The notes below the pieces were generated by a model that ran no database searches, had not been told where the DNA came from, and saw only the letters and a list, made by a program, of their open reading frames with translations. A program made the position numbers and the translations under genes. This document shows, in pieces, positions 53,519-63,314 of a stretch of DNA of 64,000 nt. This DNA is from Clostridioides difficile (GTDB lineage: Bacteria > Bacillota > Clostridia > Peptostreptococcales > Peptostreptococcaceae). Within the stretch, counting starts at the first letter, position 1; every line of letters begins with the position of its first letter. The stretch lies in the NCBI GenBank assembly GCA_024919175.1, contig CP103804.1, forward strand, positions 3,782,001-3,846,000. The letters run 5' to 3'.

Positions 53519-56056
53519 CTATTCTACACCTTTATAGTAGTGTCCTGCAACTGTTCCAATTTCCTCCAATTGCTTATATAAATTAGTAGCTTTTTCTCCA
53601 AGTCTATAATTATTATTTAAAACCTCAATGTGAGCTTCAATAACTTTTTCTACCATTTCACTATTTTCCACTGTAAAATCTATTCTAAATACATCTACAC
53701 CAATCTCATCTAATTCATAAAGATTGTCTAACATACAAGTGACCCTTGAATTGTAGATAGTACTTCTACAGAATATATCTTGTGTTATCCTATAACTTGC
53801 ATCTGTAAAATCTCTTAGAGCATAACTACTCTCCTTACATTTAGCAACTCTCTTGTCTTTTTTACAATCTCTAACAACAACTCCCATAGGACAATATTCT
53901 GTGACCATCATAGGTGTGTATCCATATACTACGGCTTCAATCTCTGCATCTGTATATTTCAATGTTTGCTCAATTTCACTTAAATTCAACTCTTGTGATA
54001 AACAAACTGTACTTGCTCCTGCATCTTTAAAGTGGTTTATACTTTCACTATTAAAAGTATTCAAATAGCAATCTATATTTAGATTTTTATCTTTAAAATA
54101 ATTCATAGAACCCCAATTACCAACTTGAATTTTATTAAGTCCTTTTATGTTATCTAATACTTCAAATTGCTTGTATTCTCTATTTCTAATAATTCTTGGT
54201 GCTGAATAGATTAATCTATCTTCAAAACTATGTGCTTTTTCACTTGAATCATTTACAATATCTATATTTAATGAAGCATTTACATTATCCATATTTAAAC
54301 TTAAATTTGTACTTAAATTAATCGAGTCTTTAGAAATACTTGAAACCATTTCTAAAGCTTTAGACAAAGTATTTATATCTTCATAATAAATTAAATCTAC
54401 ATTATACTTTAGTACTGCTTTTAATTGCTCTAAATTCTTAACTTTAACTCTAAGTTTAGGAACTCTATTAAATTCTTTATGTCGATTTATTTTAGTTGGA
54501 CTGTATTTTAATTTAATTTCCTTAAATTTTCTATCTTTTATTTTTATTCTTTCTTCATCCAAAAGCTCAATACAATCTCTTCTCATTTGATTTAATATGC
54601 TTATAGGCATACTTACACCTTCGTCTAAATCAATTTCTATATCTTTTAATTTATAAGGAGTATTCCCGAGCTTTTGAATCTGTGTTCCGATTTTTTCTTC
54701 GCTTAAAGCAACTTTTATAGCTTTTTCAGCTGCCTTTTCTCCCTCTATAACCGCCTTATTCCCACAAAAATCACTTATAGAAAGCACTGGTTTTTTGCCC
54801 AGTTTAATACTTACTTTTGCATTTATGTTAGTTTTTATAAGCTCTTTATCCTGCTGAAATGTAGACTGTACTTTGTCCATTAACTCACTATCTGAAGTCT
54901 TAAATATGAGTTGATTTCTCTTTGCTTCTCCAATAAAATCTAATTCAATTAAATCTCCTTTGTGTGCTATTGTAGTTATCTCTTTATCTTTTATAATTCT
55001 TCCAATAGTCCCTCCACCTAAGTTGATTCCATCTCCTTTTTTAAGTGTATTCTCTAGTATCACTCTAAGTCTCTTTGTTTTTCTATTATGGTCTAAAACT
55101 TTTCCAACATATAGACCTTGATTGTTAGGTCTATCAGAATTCATTATATCCTTACCAACTTCACCTAATATATATCCTTTAGTAAACTTTCGATTGAAGA
55201 TAGTATACAAATTATTTATTATTTCCTCAGAAATATTTATTTTATTCTTACTTATAAACTCATTAATCGCTTCTCTATACCCTGAAACTACAGTAGCTAC
55301 ATATTCTGGTTTTTTCATTCTTCCTTCAATTTTTAGAGATAATACTCCTGCTTGGATTATTTTATCTAAGTCTTCTATAGTACTTAAATCTCTAGGGCTT
55401 AATAAATAATCTCCATTACTATTTACTACTTCACCTGTATTTATATCTATTAACTCATATTTTTGTCTACATGGCTGTGCACATCTACCTCTATTTCCAG
55501 ACCTGTTTCCTATCATGCTACTCATAAGACATTGACCTGAATAACATACACATAAAGCCCCATGTACAAATACTTCTATATCTACAGTTGTATTTTCACA
55601 AATCCATTTTATCTCATCAACATTTAATTCTCTTGCCAAGACTACTCTATCAAATCCCACACTTTGAAGGTATTTTACATCCTCTAGTGAGTGAGCTACC
55701 ATTTGAGTACTTGCATGTAATTCAAAATCAGGTAGTAATTTTTTTATAAGCCTTGCCATACCTATATCTTGAACTATTAATGCATCAATATTTATATCAT
55801 ATAAAAATTTTACATACTCGACAAAATCATCTATCTCATACTGTTTTATCAATGTATTTACAGTGACAAATACTTGTACTCCTCTTATGTGACAATATTT
55901 AACAGCTTCAACCAACTCATTTCTATCAAAGTTGTTTGCAGATGCTCTAGCACTAAAGTCTTTTCCACCTAAGTACACAGCATTTGCCCCATTTTGTACT
56001 GCTGCTTTCAATGAATCAAAAGAGCCAACTGGTGCAAGTAATTCTATTTTTTTCAT
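53519..56056 (-). CDS. U32-family peptidase-like protein with extended C-terminus
   Basis: An 845-residue protein. The first 300 residues are the U32 core: ELLAPVGSFDSLKAAVQNGA, VYLGGKDFSARA, VHGALCVCYSGQCLMSS with the family cysteines, GNRSGNRGRCAQPCRQKY and LSLKIEGRMKKPEYVA. DUF3656-like and further repeats follow. E. coli relatives (RlhA, TrhP) hydroxylate RNA rather than cut proteins, so collagenase should not be assumed. Later cysteines (ARKCKES region, EYCPMGVVVRDC) suggest an iron-sulfur site. Single gene. Confidence 0.9.
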   Translation of the reverse strand: MKKIELLAPVGSFDSLKAAVQNGANAVYLGGKDFSARASANNFDRNELVEAVKYCHIRGVQVFVTVNTLIKQYEIDDFVEYVKFLYDINIDALIVQDIGMARLIKKLLPDFELHASTQMVAHSLEDVKYLQSVGFDRVVLARELNVDEIKWICENTTVDIEVFVHGALCVCYSGQCLMSSMIGNRSGNRGRCAQPCRQKYELIDINTGEVVNSNGDYLLSPRDLSTIEDLDKIIQAGVLSLKIEGRMKKPEYVATVVSGYREAINEFISKNKINISEEIINNLYTIFNRKFTKGYILGEVGKDIMNSDRPNNQGLYVGKVLDHNRKTKRLRVILENTLKKGDGINLGGGTIGRIIKDKEITTIAHKGDLIELDFIGEAKRNQLIFKTSDSELMDKVQSTFQQDKELIKTNINAKVSIKLGKKPVLSISDFCGNKAVIEGEKAAEKAIKVALSEEKIGTQIQKLGNTPYKLKDIEIDLDEGVSMPISILNQMRRDCIELLDEERIKIKDRKFKEIKLKYSPTKINRHKEFNRVPKLRVKVKNLEQLKAVLKYNVDLIYYEDINTLSKALEMVSSISKDSINLSTNLSLNMDNVNASLNIDIVNDSSEKAHSFEDRLIYSAPRIIRNREYKQFEVLDNIKGLNKIQVGNWGSMNYFKDKNLNIDCYLNTFNSESINHFKDAGASTVCLSQELNLSEIEQTLKYTDAEIEAVVYGYTPMMVTEYCPMGVVVRDCKKDKRVAKCKESSYALRDFTDASYRITQDIFCRSTIYNSRVTCMLDNLYELDEIGVDVFRIDFTVENSEMVEKVIEAHIEVLNNNYRLGEKATNLYKQLEEIGTVAGHYYKGVE

Positions 56057-56180
56057 ATTTTTCTCCTCTATATACTTATTAAATTTAATGTCATTATGTC
56101 TATAATTTGCACATTTGCACTAAATTTATATACTACTTACTATATTTAAAAGTATATCAAATAATGACTCTATTGTTTTG

Positions 56181-56861
56181 TTAATTTAAATTAAACGAGT
56201 CATCTTTATTGATAAACATAACTATAAATACTACTGATAAAATAAAGAAACATATTAATATGGATTTTTCTACAAAAATCTTTGTAAAAATAGTCCCTAG
56301 AATAGCTCCAAAAATAAAGAATACAATAATAGCATAGTACTGCAAACTTTTCTTTATCATAAAAATATTTTTGGTTTGCACATAATGAAATAGTGTTTCT
56401 GTAGCACTTCTTAAATTACCAGTACACATTGTTGTTGCAAATGTGTTGCCATTTACCTTTCTAAAACTCTCAACTTGCATTGAACAAATAAAAGAAATAG
56501 CAACATTTACAAACATATTAAATTTTCCTTGAGGAATAAAAGAAACAATAAGTATAGTAATCATTTCAATTCCAATAATAACTTGTCGCCAATGAATTTT
56601 TCTACTATTTTTAAAATGCTTTCTTATTTGTTCTGCTATCAACACTCCTAAAATAAAAGCCAAAATAGGAATAAAATAATAAAAAGATTTTTTTATATTA
56701 CCTTCTGCTATATTAAGACCAAATAAGACTATATTTCCAGTCTGTGCATTAGCAAAGACCTTTCCTCTTACTACATAAGTATAAATATCTAAAAATCCTC
56801 CTGTTATTGCTAGTAACGCACATAAGAAGAATGATTCAGACATCTGGCTATCTTTTGTCAT
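56181..56861 (-). CDS. DUF1275 (YoaK) family membrane protein
   Basis: A 226-residue membrane protein with about six hydrophobic segments. FLCALLAITGGFLDIYTYVV, VFANAQTGNIVLFGL and TTMCTGNLRSATETLF are the family marks. Function unknown. Start is uncertain: I took ATG 56861; a GTG five codons upstream (56876) is the alternative and neither has a strong ribosome site. Confidence 0.85.
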   Translation of the reverse strand: MTKDSQMSESFFLCALLAITGGFLDIYTYVVRGKVFANAQTGNIVLFGLNIAEGNIKKSFYYFIPILAFILGVLIAEQIRKHFKNSRKIHWRQVIIGIEMITILIVSFIPQGKFNMFVNVAISFICSMQVESFRKVNGNTFATTMCTGNLRSATETLFHYVQTKNIFMIKKSLQYYAIIVFFIFGAILGTIFTKIFVEKSILICFFILSVVFIVMFINKDDSFNLN

Positions 56862-57035
56862 ATCTAAACATCTCACTTTCCACTGATAGATACCAAATCA
56901 AAATTCCTTTAGATATTATTTTTTATTTTAATAATTTTAAAAATTTTATATTTACACATTATTGATATTCACCTGTTAATTATATCTAAATATCAATTAT
57001 ACCTGAATGTTAATTATACCTATACATTAAAAGAA

Positions 57036-57062
57036 GCTGTCTCAAAAAACAAGAGAGACAGC
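57036..57062 (-). terminator. terminator of the pheS-pheT-zapA operon
   Basis: GCTGTCTC (57036-57043) pairs with GAGACAGC (57055-57062); TTCTTTT follows on the minus strand. The arms resemble those of the terminator at 41670-41691. Confidence 0.85.
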
Positions 57063-57077
57063 AAATCTTTTAATTTA

Positions 57078-57665
57078 TTATACATCTTTATTATCATTAT
57101 TTAACCCTGTACATTTTAGCTGTAAATCATAAGCTTTGTTTTGAAACTCAGAAGCTAAGTTCTCTGCTATTGTAGCTCTTTCATTTGATTCTTCAAGCTG
57201 AGCAGTCAACTCCTCAATTTTGCTTTTATAAGCGTCTAACTCTGCTCTAGAACCTTCTGTTGTGTTACTAAGTTCGAATATTTCTTGCTTTTTATTTTCT
57301 ATAATCTCAATTAACTCTTTCATCTTAGCCTCAGTTTCACGGTTTTCTGCTTCTTTTTCTGCTATTGTAAGCTTTAAAGATTTGATTTCTAATTGAAGCT
57401 CTTCATTAGATGCTCCAACCTTCTTGCTCAATTCTTCATTAGCTTTAATCAACTTCTCATTCTCATCTGAACATTCAAATAAAAGGTCTGATATATTTAA
57501 TGCAGTTAATATCGCAGCAACTGATAAGCTTAATTTCGGGTTTTGACGTGTTATCTTATCCATTTCTTTGTCAACAAAATCAGCAATACTAATCATAAAT
57601 TTCTCTGACTTGTCTCCAACCATTGGATACTCAGCGCCATGGATTTTAACCATTACTTTGTTCAT
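57078..57665 (-). CDS. zapA: cell division protein ZapA with long coiled-coil tail
   Basis: A 195-residue protein. Residues 1-70 form the ZapA globular domain (VMVKIHGAEYPMVGDKSEKF, LSVAAILTALNISDLLFE). ZapA promotes FtsZ bundling at mid-cell. Residues 75-190 are an unbroken heptad-rich coiled coil, about twice the usual ZapA length. I start at ATG 57665 because GGGGGAGG lies five bases upstream; a GTG six codons earlier would overlap it. It follows pheT by 24 bases. Confidence 0.88.
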   Translation of the reverse strand: MNKVMVKIHGAEYPMVGDKSEKFMISIADFVDKEMDKITRQNPKLSLSVAAILTALNISDLLFECSDENEKLIKANEELSKKVGASNEELQLEIKSLKLTIAEKEAENRETEAKMKELIEIIENKKQEIFELSNTTEGSRAELDAYKSKIEELTAQLEESNERATIAENLASEFQNKAYDLQLKCTGLNNDNKDV

Positions 57666-57689
57666 CCTAACCTCCCCCGACATTAGTTG

Positions 57690-60083
57690 TTAATTTGATC
57701 TTAAGTTAGCATTCAATTTTTCGCTTAATTCACTTAATATCTTATCATGCACCTTAGCTACTTCTTCATCTGTTAGAGTCTTATCTTTGCTTCTATAAGT
57801 TATTGAATATGCAATTGATTTATATCCAGCTTCTATTTGAGAACCTTTGTAAACATCAAATAATTTGTAGCTTTCTACTAATCCTTGACCATTTTCCTTT
57901 ATTATATCTTCTATTTGTTTTACAAATACATCATCCTTAACAATAAGAGCTATATCTCTTGATGTAGATGGATATTTTGGTAATGGTACATAATTCTTTG
58001 TTCTATCAGAATTATCGAATACAAAATCAATATCTATTTCAGCAACATAAACTCTTTGCCCTAGATTGTAGTTTTCTATAACATCTGGATGCAATTCACC
58101 TAATGTACCTACATATTTATTATTATACACTATTTTAGCACATCTACCAGGGTGGAAGGTAGTATTATTATCTTGAGGTTCAATTTCATAATCTTTAAAT
58201 CCTACATTAACAAGTACAGTTTCTATAGCTCCTTTTAATGCAAAGAAATCTACATCTTTACCATACATACCTACACACATTCTATTTGCTTCCATAGGAA
58301 GTTCTGAATCTTGTGGTATAAATATATGTCCACACTCAAATGCTGATACTTCTTCTATTTTATGAGATATATTAGTTGATAAAACATCTAACATATTTGG
58401 TATTAAAGTAGTTCTCATTACAGAAGTTTCTTCTCCTAGTGGATTTATCAACTTAACAAAGTTTCTCTTTATATTACCTTCTGGCACTCTTATCTTTTCA
58501 ACTCCCTTAGGGCTTACAAATGAATACGTTAATATTTCATTTAATCCTACAGCAGTTGAATTATTTTTTAGTGCTTCCATGAATTTTTGTTGTGGAGTTT
58601 TAACTCCTGCTGTTGTATTTCCTTCTAATTGTACAGAAGGTATATTTTCAAATCCATAGATTCTAGCTATTTCTTCCCATACATCAGCTTCTTGTTCCAT
58701 ATCTGTTCTGAAGCTTGGTACATCTACTTCTAGCTTATCATCAGCAATTAAATTACATCCAAACTCTAATGATTCTAAAATTCCAACAAATTGTTCCATT
58801 GGTACATCTACACCTAAAAGATGGTTGATTCTTTGAGGATTTACCACTAGTTTTTTAGGCTCTGGTTTATTTGGATATACATCAACAGTTCCTTTTAATA
58901 CTTTTCCTGCCCCTAACATTTCAACAAGTTGTACAGCTCTATTTGCTGCTAGTTCTGCAAGATTAGGGTCTAAGGCTTTTTCATTTCTTGAAGATGCTTC
59001 TGACCTAATTCCCACTTTTTTCGCTGTCATTCTTATGTTTTCTGGTTTGAAATTGGCACTTTCAAAAAGTACAGTTTTCGTCTTGTCAGTTATTTCTGAG
59101 TTTGCACCACCCATTACACCAGCTAGACCAAGTGATTTTTCTCCATTTGTTATAACTAACATATCTTTGTCTAATGTTCTTTCAACATCATCTAATGTTA
59201 CAAGCTTTTCTCCATCTTTAGCAGTTCTTACTACTATTCTTCCTGTTTCTACTTGATTTATATCAAAGGCATGAAGTGGTTGACCAAGCTCTAACATTAC
59301 AAAGTTTGTTATATCAACTATGTTGCTTATAGGTCTTACACCTGCTTCTGTAAGTCTTCTTTGCATCCAATATGGAGAAGGTTCTATTTTTACATCAGTT
59401 ACCATTCTAGCAACATATCTTCTACATAAATCTGGATTATCTATCTCAACTTTGAAGTCTATTTCTTCATCACTTTCTTTTACTTCTATTTCAGGATATT
59501 TTACTTTTGTTCCTATAGTTGCAGCTGCTTCCCTAGCTATACCCATCATACATTTGCAGTCAGGTCTGTTTGAAGTTAATTCAAAATCTATTAAAGCATC
59601 TTTTAATCCTAAAACATCTTTTATATCTTTTCCTAATTCATAAGAGTCTTCGTGGTCTAAAATATATATACCACCTCTTTTGTATTCTTCAATATAATGT
59701 TCATCTATACCTAATTCAGCTGCTGAACACATCATACCATCTGATAATTCACCTCTGAAGTCAGTTTGTGTAATTTCAACTCCTCCAGGCAATTTAGAAC
59801 CATTTATAGCTACTGGAATATAATCTCCTTCTGATATATTTGTAGCTCCTGTAACTATTTGAACAACTTTATCTCCAACATCTACTTTAGTTATAACTAA
59901 CTTATCAGCATTTGGATGTTGTTTTATTTCTAAAATCTTTCCAACCAATATATTTTCTACTTCTTCACCATAATAATCTATTGTTTCAACTTTAGTCCCT
60001 GTCATTGTCATTTTATCAGCGAACTCTTTTACATCCATGTCTATATCAACATAGTCTCTAAGCCATTTTAAAGATACTAACAT
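57690..60083 (-). CDS. pheT: phenylalanyl-tRNA synthetase beta subunit
   Basis: A 797-residue protein with the tRNA-binding EMAP-like domain (about 40-150, LVITKVDVGD), B3/B4 editing domain, B5 domain, catalytic-like core and the C-terminal anticodon domain (KYPSTSRDIALIV). With PheS it forms the alpha2beta2 enzyme that charges tRNA-Phe. It follows pheS by 16 bases and is under the same T-box. Confidence 0.97.
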   Translation of the reverse strand: MLVSLKWLRDYVDIDMDVKEFADKMTMTGTKVETIDYYGEEVENILVGKILEIKQHPNADKLVITKVDVGDKVVQIVTGATNISEGDYIPVAINGSKLPGGVEITQTDFRGELSDGMMCSAAELGIDEHYIEEYKRGGIYILDHEDSYELGKDIKDVLGLKDALIDFELTSNRPDCKCMMGIAREAAATIGTKVKYPEIEVKESDEEIDFKVEIDNPDLCRRYVARMVTDVKIEPSPYWMQRRLTEAGVRPISNIVDITNFVMLELGQPLHAFDINQVETGRIVVRTAKDGEKLVTLDDVERTLDKDMLVITNGEKSLGLAGVMGGANSEITDKTKTVLFESANFKPENIRMTAKKVGIRSEASSRNEKALDPNLAELAANRAVQLVEMLGAGKVLKGTVDVYPNKPEPKKLVVNPQRINHLLGVDVPMEQFVGILESLEFGCNLIADDKLEVDVPSFRTDMEQEADVWEEIARIYGFENIPSVQLEGNTTAGVKTPQQKFMEALKNNSTAVGLNEILTYSFVSPKGVEKIRVPEGNIKRNFVKLINPLGEETSVMRTTLIPNMLDVLSTNISHKIEEVSAFECGHIFIPQDSELPMEANRMCVGMYGKDVDFFALKGAIETVLVNVGFKDYEIEPQDNNTTFHPGRCAKIVYNNKYVGTLGELHPDVIENYNLGQRVYVAEIDIDFVFDNSDRTKNYVPLPKYPSTSRDIALIVKDDVFVKQIEDIIKENGQGLVESYKLFDVYKGSQIEAGYKSIAYSITYRSKDKTLTDEEVAKVHDKILSELSEKLNANLRSN

Positions 60084-60099
60084 CTAAACACCCTCCTAA

Positions 60100-61119
60100 T
60101 TAAAATTGATTTAAGAATCTCATATCATTTTCGAATAATAATCTAATATCATCTATTTCATATTTAAGCATTGCAAGTCTTTCAACCCCAACTCCAAATG
60201 CAAATCCACTGTAAATTTCTGGGTCTATTCCACAATTTCTAAGTACGTTTGGATGAACCATCCCTGAACCTAATATTTCTATCCAACCTTCATACTTACA
60301 CATTGGGCAACCTTTACCACCACATTTGAAACAAGTAACATCAACCTCTGCACTTGGTTCTGTAAATGGGAAGTTATGAGGTCTAAACTTAGTTTTGATA
60401 TCAGAACCAAACAATTTTTCAACGAAGATATCCATAGTTCCTTTAAATTCTGCCATAGTAACATCTTTTCCAACAACAAGCCCTTCTATTTGATGGAACA
60501 TTGGTGAATGTGTCGCATCTGGTGAATCAAATCTAAAGCATCTACCTGGTGCTATTACTTTAATTGGTAACTCTTGGCTTCTCATAGATCTTACTTGAAC
60601 TGGAGACGTTTGAGTTCTAAGTAAAACACCGTCATTGATATAGAATGTATCGCTCATATCTCTTGATGGATGGTCTTTAGGAGCATTTAATGCATCAAAG
60701 TTATTTTCAACTGTTTCAACTTCTGGGCCTTCTGCTATAGAGAATCCCATTCCGATAAATATATCTGTTACTTCATCTATAATTTGAGTTATTGGATGTT
60801 TCTTTCCAACTTTTAATACCTTTCCAGGTTGAGTAACATCTATTACTTCTTCTCTTAATTTTCTTTCCTTTTCAATAGCATTTATTTCTTCTTTTTTAGA
60901 ATTTATGCTAAGTTCAATATTCTCTCTTACATCATTGGCAACTTTTCCAACTACTGGTCTTTCTTCAGCAGATAACTTACCCATCTCTTTAAGTATGGCA
61001 GTTATCTCACCTTTTTTCCCTAAATACTTAACTCTTAAACTTTCTACACTTTCAATGCTTTGTGCCTCTTTTATTTCAGCTAAAGCAGCTTCACGTAAAG
61101 CAAGTAATTTTTCTTGCAC
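60100..61119 (-). CDS. pheS: phenylalanyl-tRNA synthetase alpha subunit
   Basis: A 339-residue class II synthetase. N-terminal coiled coil (1-85), motif 1 region HPITQIIDEVTDIF, motif 2 SPVQVRSM and PGRCFRFDSPDATHSPMFHQ, motif 3 GFAFGVGVERLAML. A zinc-like CFKCGGKGCPMC insert precedes motif 3. I chose GTG 61119 with GAAAGGGTGA upstream; another GTG three codons before lies in that site. First gene of pheST-zapA. Confidence 0.95.
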   Translation of the reverse strand: MQEKLLALREAALAEIKEAQSIESVESLRVKYLGKKGEITAILKEMGKLSAEERPVVGKVANDVRENIELSINSKKEEINAIEKERKLREEVIDVTQPGKVLKVGKKHPITQIIDEVTDIFIGMGFSIAEGPEVETVENNFDALNAPKDHPSRDMSDTFYINDGVLLRTQTSPVQVRSMRSQELPIKVIAPGRCFRFDSPDATHSPMFHQIEGLVVGKDVTMAEFKGTMDIFVEKLFGSDIKTKFRPHNFPFTEPSAEVDVTCFKCGGKGCPMCKYEGWIEILGSGMVHPNVLRNCGIDPEIYSGFAFGVGVERLAMLKYEIDDIRLLFENDMRFLNQF

Positions 61120-61142
61120 ACATATCACCCTTTCGTTTTTTT

Positions 61143-61385
61143 GTATAAAAAAAGCCCCTCAATCCCTGTCTAGGGACGAAAGGCTATAGTTTCGCGGTAC
61201 CACCCTAGTAGTTTAACAATCTAAAAATCATCAAACCACCTCTAACAAACTTAACGCGTTTTTCACGTCAAAGCCTACTATCAAATTTCAGCTTTGTTAC
61301 TCCAGAGGGAACTTCTCCCGACCTCTTAGAAAACACTCCCAGCCTAGGTGTTTATCTCTTTACTAAGTTTAATCAAAATACTTTC
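61143..61385 (-). promoter_or_regulatory. T-box riboswitch of pheST
   Basis: The conserved T-box antiterminator sequence AGGGTGGTACCGCG is read on the minus strand at 61206-61193. It is followed by a terminator stem (61184-61153) and seven T (61153-61147). Upstream about 180 bases form Stem I, with a GGAGTAAC and AGTAGG segment typical of it. Uncharged tRNA would bind and stop termination. I could not place the specifier codon with certainty; Phe is assumed from the gene. Confidence 0.93.
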
Positions 61386-61601
61386 CTCTTTCATTGCATT
61401 TACAATATTATATTGTTTATTTTAGTATTATATCATTTACATCTATATTTTGTGATTATCTATATGATTATTTTACTTCAACTATTTTAAAGTACAATCA
61501 CATAATATTTTCATTAACTATTTTTAAAATATATTGACTATTTTTGATACTCTACTATTTAATTCAAGATTATAACACGACATTATCTTTATTACAATAC
61601 A

Positions 61602-62399
61602 TTAAATTAAGTATTTTTTTATTTCATACATCAGAATAGCAGAACTTATTGCTGCATTTAACGACTCAGCTTTGCCATATATAGGTATTTTAACCAAAAT
61701 ATCAGATTTTGATACAAGCTCTTCATTTATTCCATTTGCTTCGTTTCCTATCACCAAGGCTACTTTTGAACCATAGTCTATTTTGTCATAAAAATTCTCT
61801 GTATTTAAATAACTTGAAACTATATTGAATCCTTGTGATTTAAGTATATCCACAGTTTCATCTTGTAGAGCATTAATTATATTCATATCAAAAATAGAAC
61901 CCATAGTTGACCTAATTACTTTTGGATTGTATATATCTACACATCCCTTTAGTGCTATTATAGCATCTACTCCTGCAGAATCAGCAGTTCTTATTATTGT
62001 ACCCATATTCCCTGGGTCTTGTATTCTGTCCAAAATTAATACAAACTTATCTTTTTCATTTATACTTTCTTTTAAATTTTTTTCTTTAAATGAAACTACA
62101 CCTATTATACCTTGAGTATTTTCTGTATCTACAAGTTCTTTAAAGTTTTTATTAGTAGTCTTATATACATTTGTATTTTTTTTATCTAAGTTTTCTAATA
62201 ATTCCATGTGTTCCTTTTTATTTTCAAAGTCTTCATTGATAAATACATAATCAAGATTTGCATTACATTCAAGTGCAAGCACTACTATTCTGTACCCTTC
62301 TATTATGAACTTTGACTCTTTTGTTCTATTTTTTGACTTTAATAGTGCTTTAGTATATTTTAATTTTTCATTATCCTTACTGCTTATATTTGTAATCAT
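61602..62399 (-). CDS. SpoU/TrmH-type RNA methyltransferase
   Basis: A 265-residue SPOUT enzyme. N-terminal substrate-binding domain (SKDNEKLKYTKALLKSKNRT), then the knot with LDRIQDPGNMGTIIRTADSA, ALVIGNEANGIN and IPIYGKAESLNAAISSAI (motifs 1 to 3). It methylates a ribose 2'-O in rRNA or tRNA; the close family usually acts on 23S rRNA. Single gene between ktrA/trkA and the pheST T-box. The gap 61400-61601 holds nothing else seen. Confidence 0.92.
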   Translation of the reverse strand: MITNISSKDNEKLKYTKALLKSKNRTKESKFIIEGYRIVVLALECNANLDYVFINEDFENKKEHMELLENLDKKNTNVYKTTNKNFKELVDTENTQGIIGVVSFKEKNLKESINEKDKFVLILDRIQDPGNMGTIIRTADSAGVDAIIALKGCVDIYNPKVIRSTMGSIFDMNIINALQDETVDILKSQGFNIVSSYLNTENFYDKIDYGSKVALVIGNEANGINEELVSKSDILVKIPIYGKAESLNAAISSAILMYEIKKYLI

Positions 62400-62514
62400 T
62401 TTATCTAAATGCTAATTTGATATTAGCACGACCTCCTTATCACTCTTTATCCTATTTTATCCTACTTTTAAAATCTTAATTTGATTAAAAATCCACTCTC
62501 AAATAAAATAAAAA

Positions 62515-62551
62515 TAGTATCATATAACTATTCATAATTATATGATACTAT
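62515..62551 (-). terminator. terminator after ktrA/trkA
   Basis: A 14-base stem (about 62515-62528 with 62538-62551) with a T-rich run after it on the minus strand. Confidence 0.8.
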
Positions 62552-62589
62552 CTACTTTAATTGCAATCAAATATATCTTAAATAATAAA

Positions 62590-63261
62590 CTATCTTCTTC
62601 TAATTATACTCTTATTTCCAGATGTAATCGCTGTTATACTAGTATTTTGACCAATTATAACTAATATACTTCCAGGTGTAAGTTCCTCATCAGGAGAAGG
62701 TGTAACATTTATATTTTTACCAGTCTTGATGGCAAGCACAGTTATCTCATATCTAGCTCTAAGCTCAAGTTCTACAAGTGTTTTACCAACCCAACCATTT
62801 GGAGTTACTATTTCAACAATTGAATATTCTGGGTCAAGCTCAATATGGTCTAATATATTGTCAGAAACTAAATTATGTGCAACTCTCACTCCCATATCTC
62901 TTTCTGGGAATACAACCCTGTCTGCACCAATCTTATAAAGAACTTTGGCTTGTAATTCATCTTTTGCCTTACATATTATTAACTCTACGCCCATTTCTTT
63001 GGCTATAAGAGTTGCCATTATAGATGCTCTTATATCAGAACCTATTGCCACTACTGCTACATCAAAGTTACCTAGACCCAATGATCTTAATGCTTGCTCC
63101 TCAGTAACATCCACTATAAGTGAATGTGTTACTTTGTCAGATATACTTTGAACTGAATCTTCATTTTTGTCTATTGCCATTACTTGATGTCCTAAAAGAT
63201 GCATAGTAGATGCAACTGAACTTCCAAATCTCCCACACCCAATGACTATATACTGCTTCAT
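62590..63261 (-). CDS. potassium uptake regulatory subunit (KtrA/TrkA)
   Basis: A 223-residue protein. RCK N-domain with Rossmann loop IGCGRFGSSVASTM and acidic residue after the second strand (AIDKNED), then a TrkA-C domain (about 140-220). It gates the membrane subunit encoded just upstream by binding nucleotides; in many Firmicutes c-di-AMP binds the C-domain (family knowledge). AGGAGGAAA lies before the ATG; 53 bases separate it from the ktrB/trkH gene. Confidence 0.92.
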   Translation of the reverse strand: MKQYIVIGCGRFGSSVASTMHLLGHQVMAIDKNEDSVQSISDKVTHSLIVDVTEEQALRSLGLGNFDVAVVAIGSDIRASIMATLIAKEMGVELIICKAKDELQAKVLYKIGADRVVFPERDMGVRVAHNLVSDNILDHIELDPEYSIVEIVTPNGWVGKTLVELELRARYEITVLAIKTGKNINVTPSPDEELTPGSILVIIGQNTSITAITSGNKSIIRRR

Positions 63262-63314
63262 CTCGAAATTTCCTCCCTAATACACAATTTGTATAATATA
63301 TCTTAAATGGCACT

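Noticed and set aside
41670..57062. Similar GACAGC/GCTGTC hairpins at 41670-41691 and 57036-57062 as ends of a mobile element
   Set aside because: Each is followed by a T run right after an operon end, so both are ordinary terminators.
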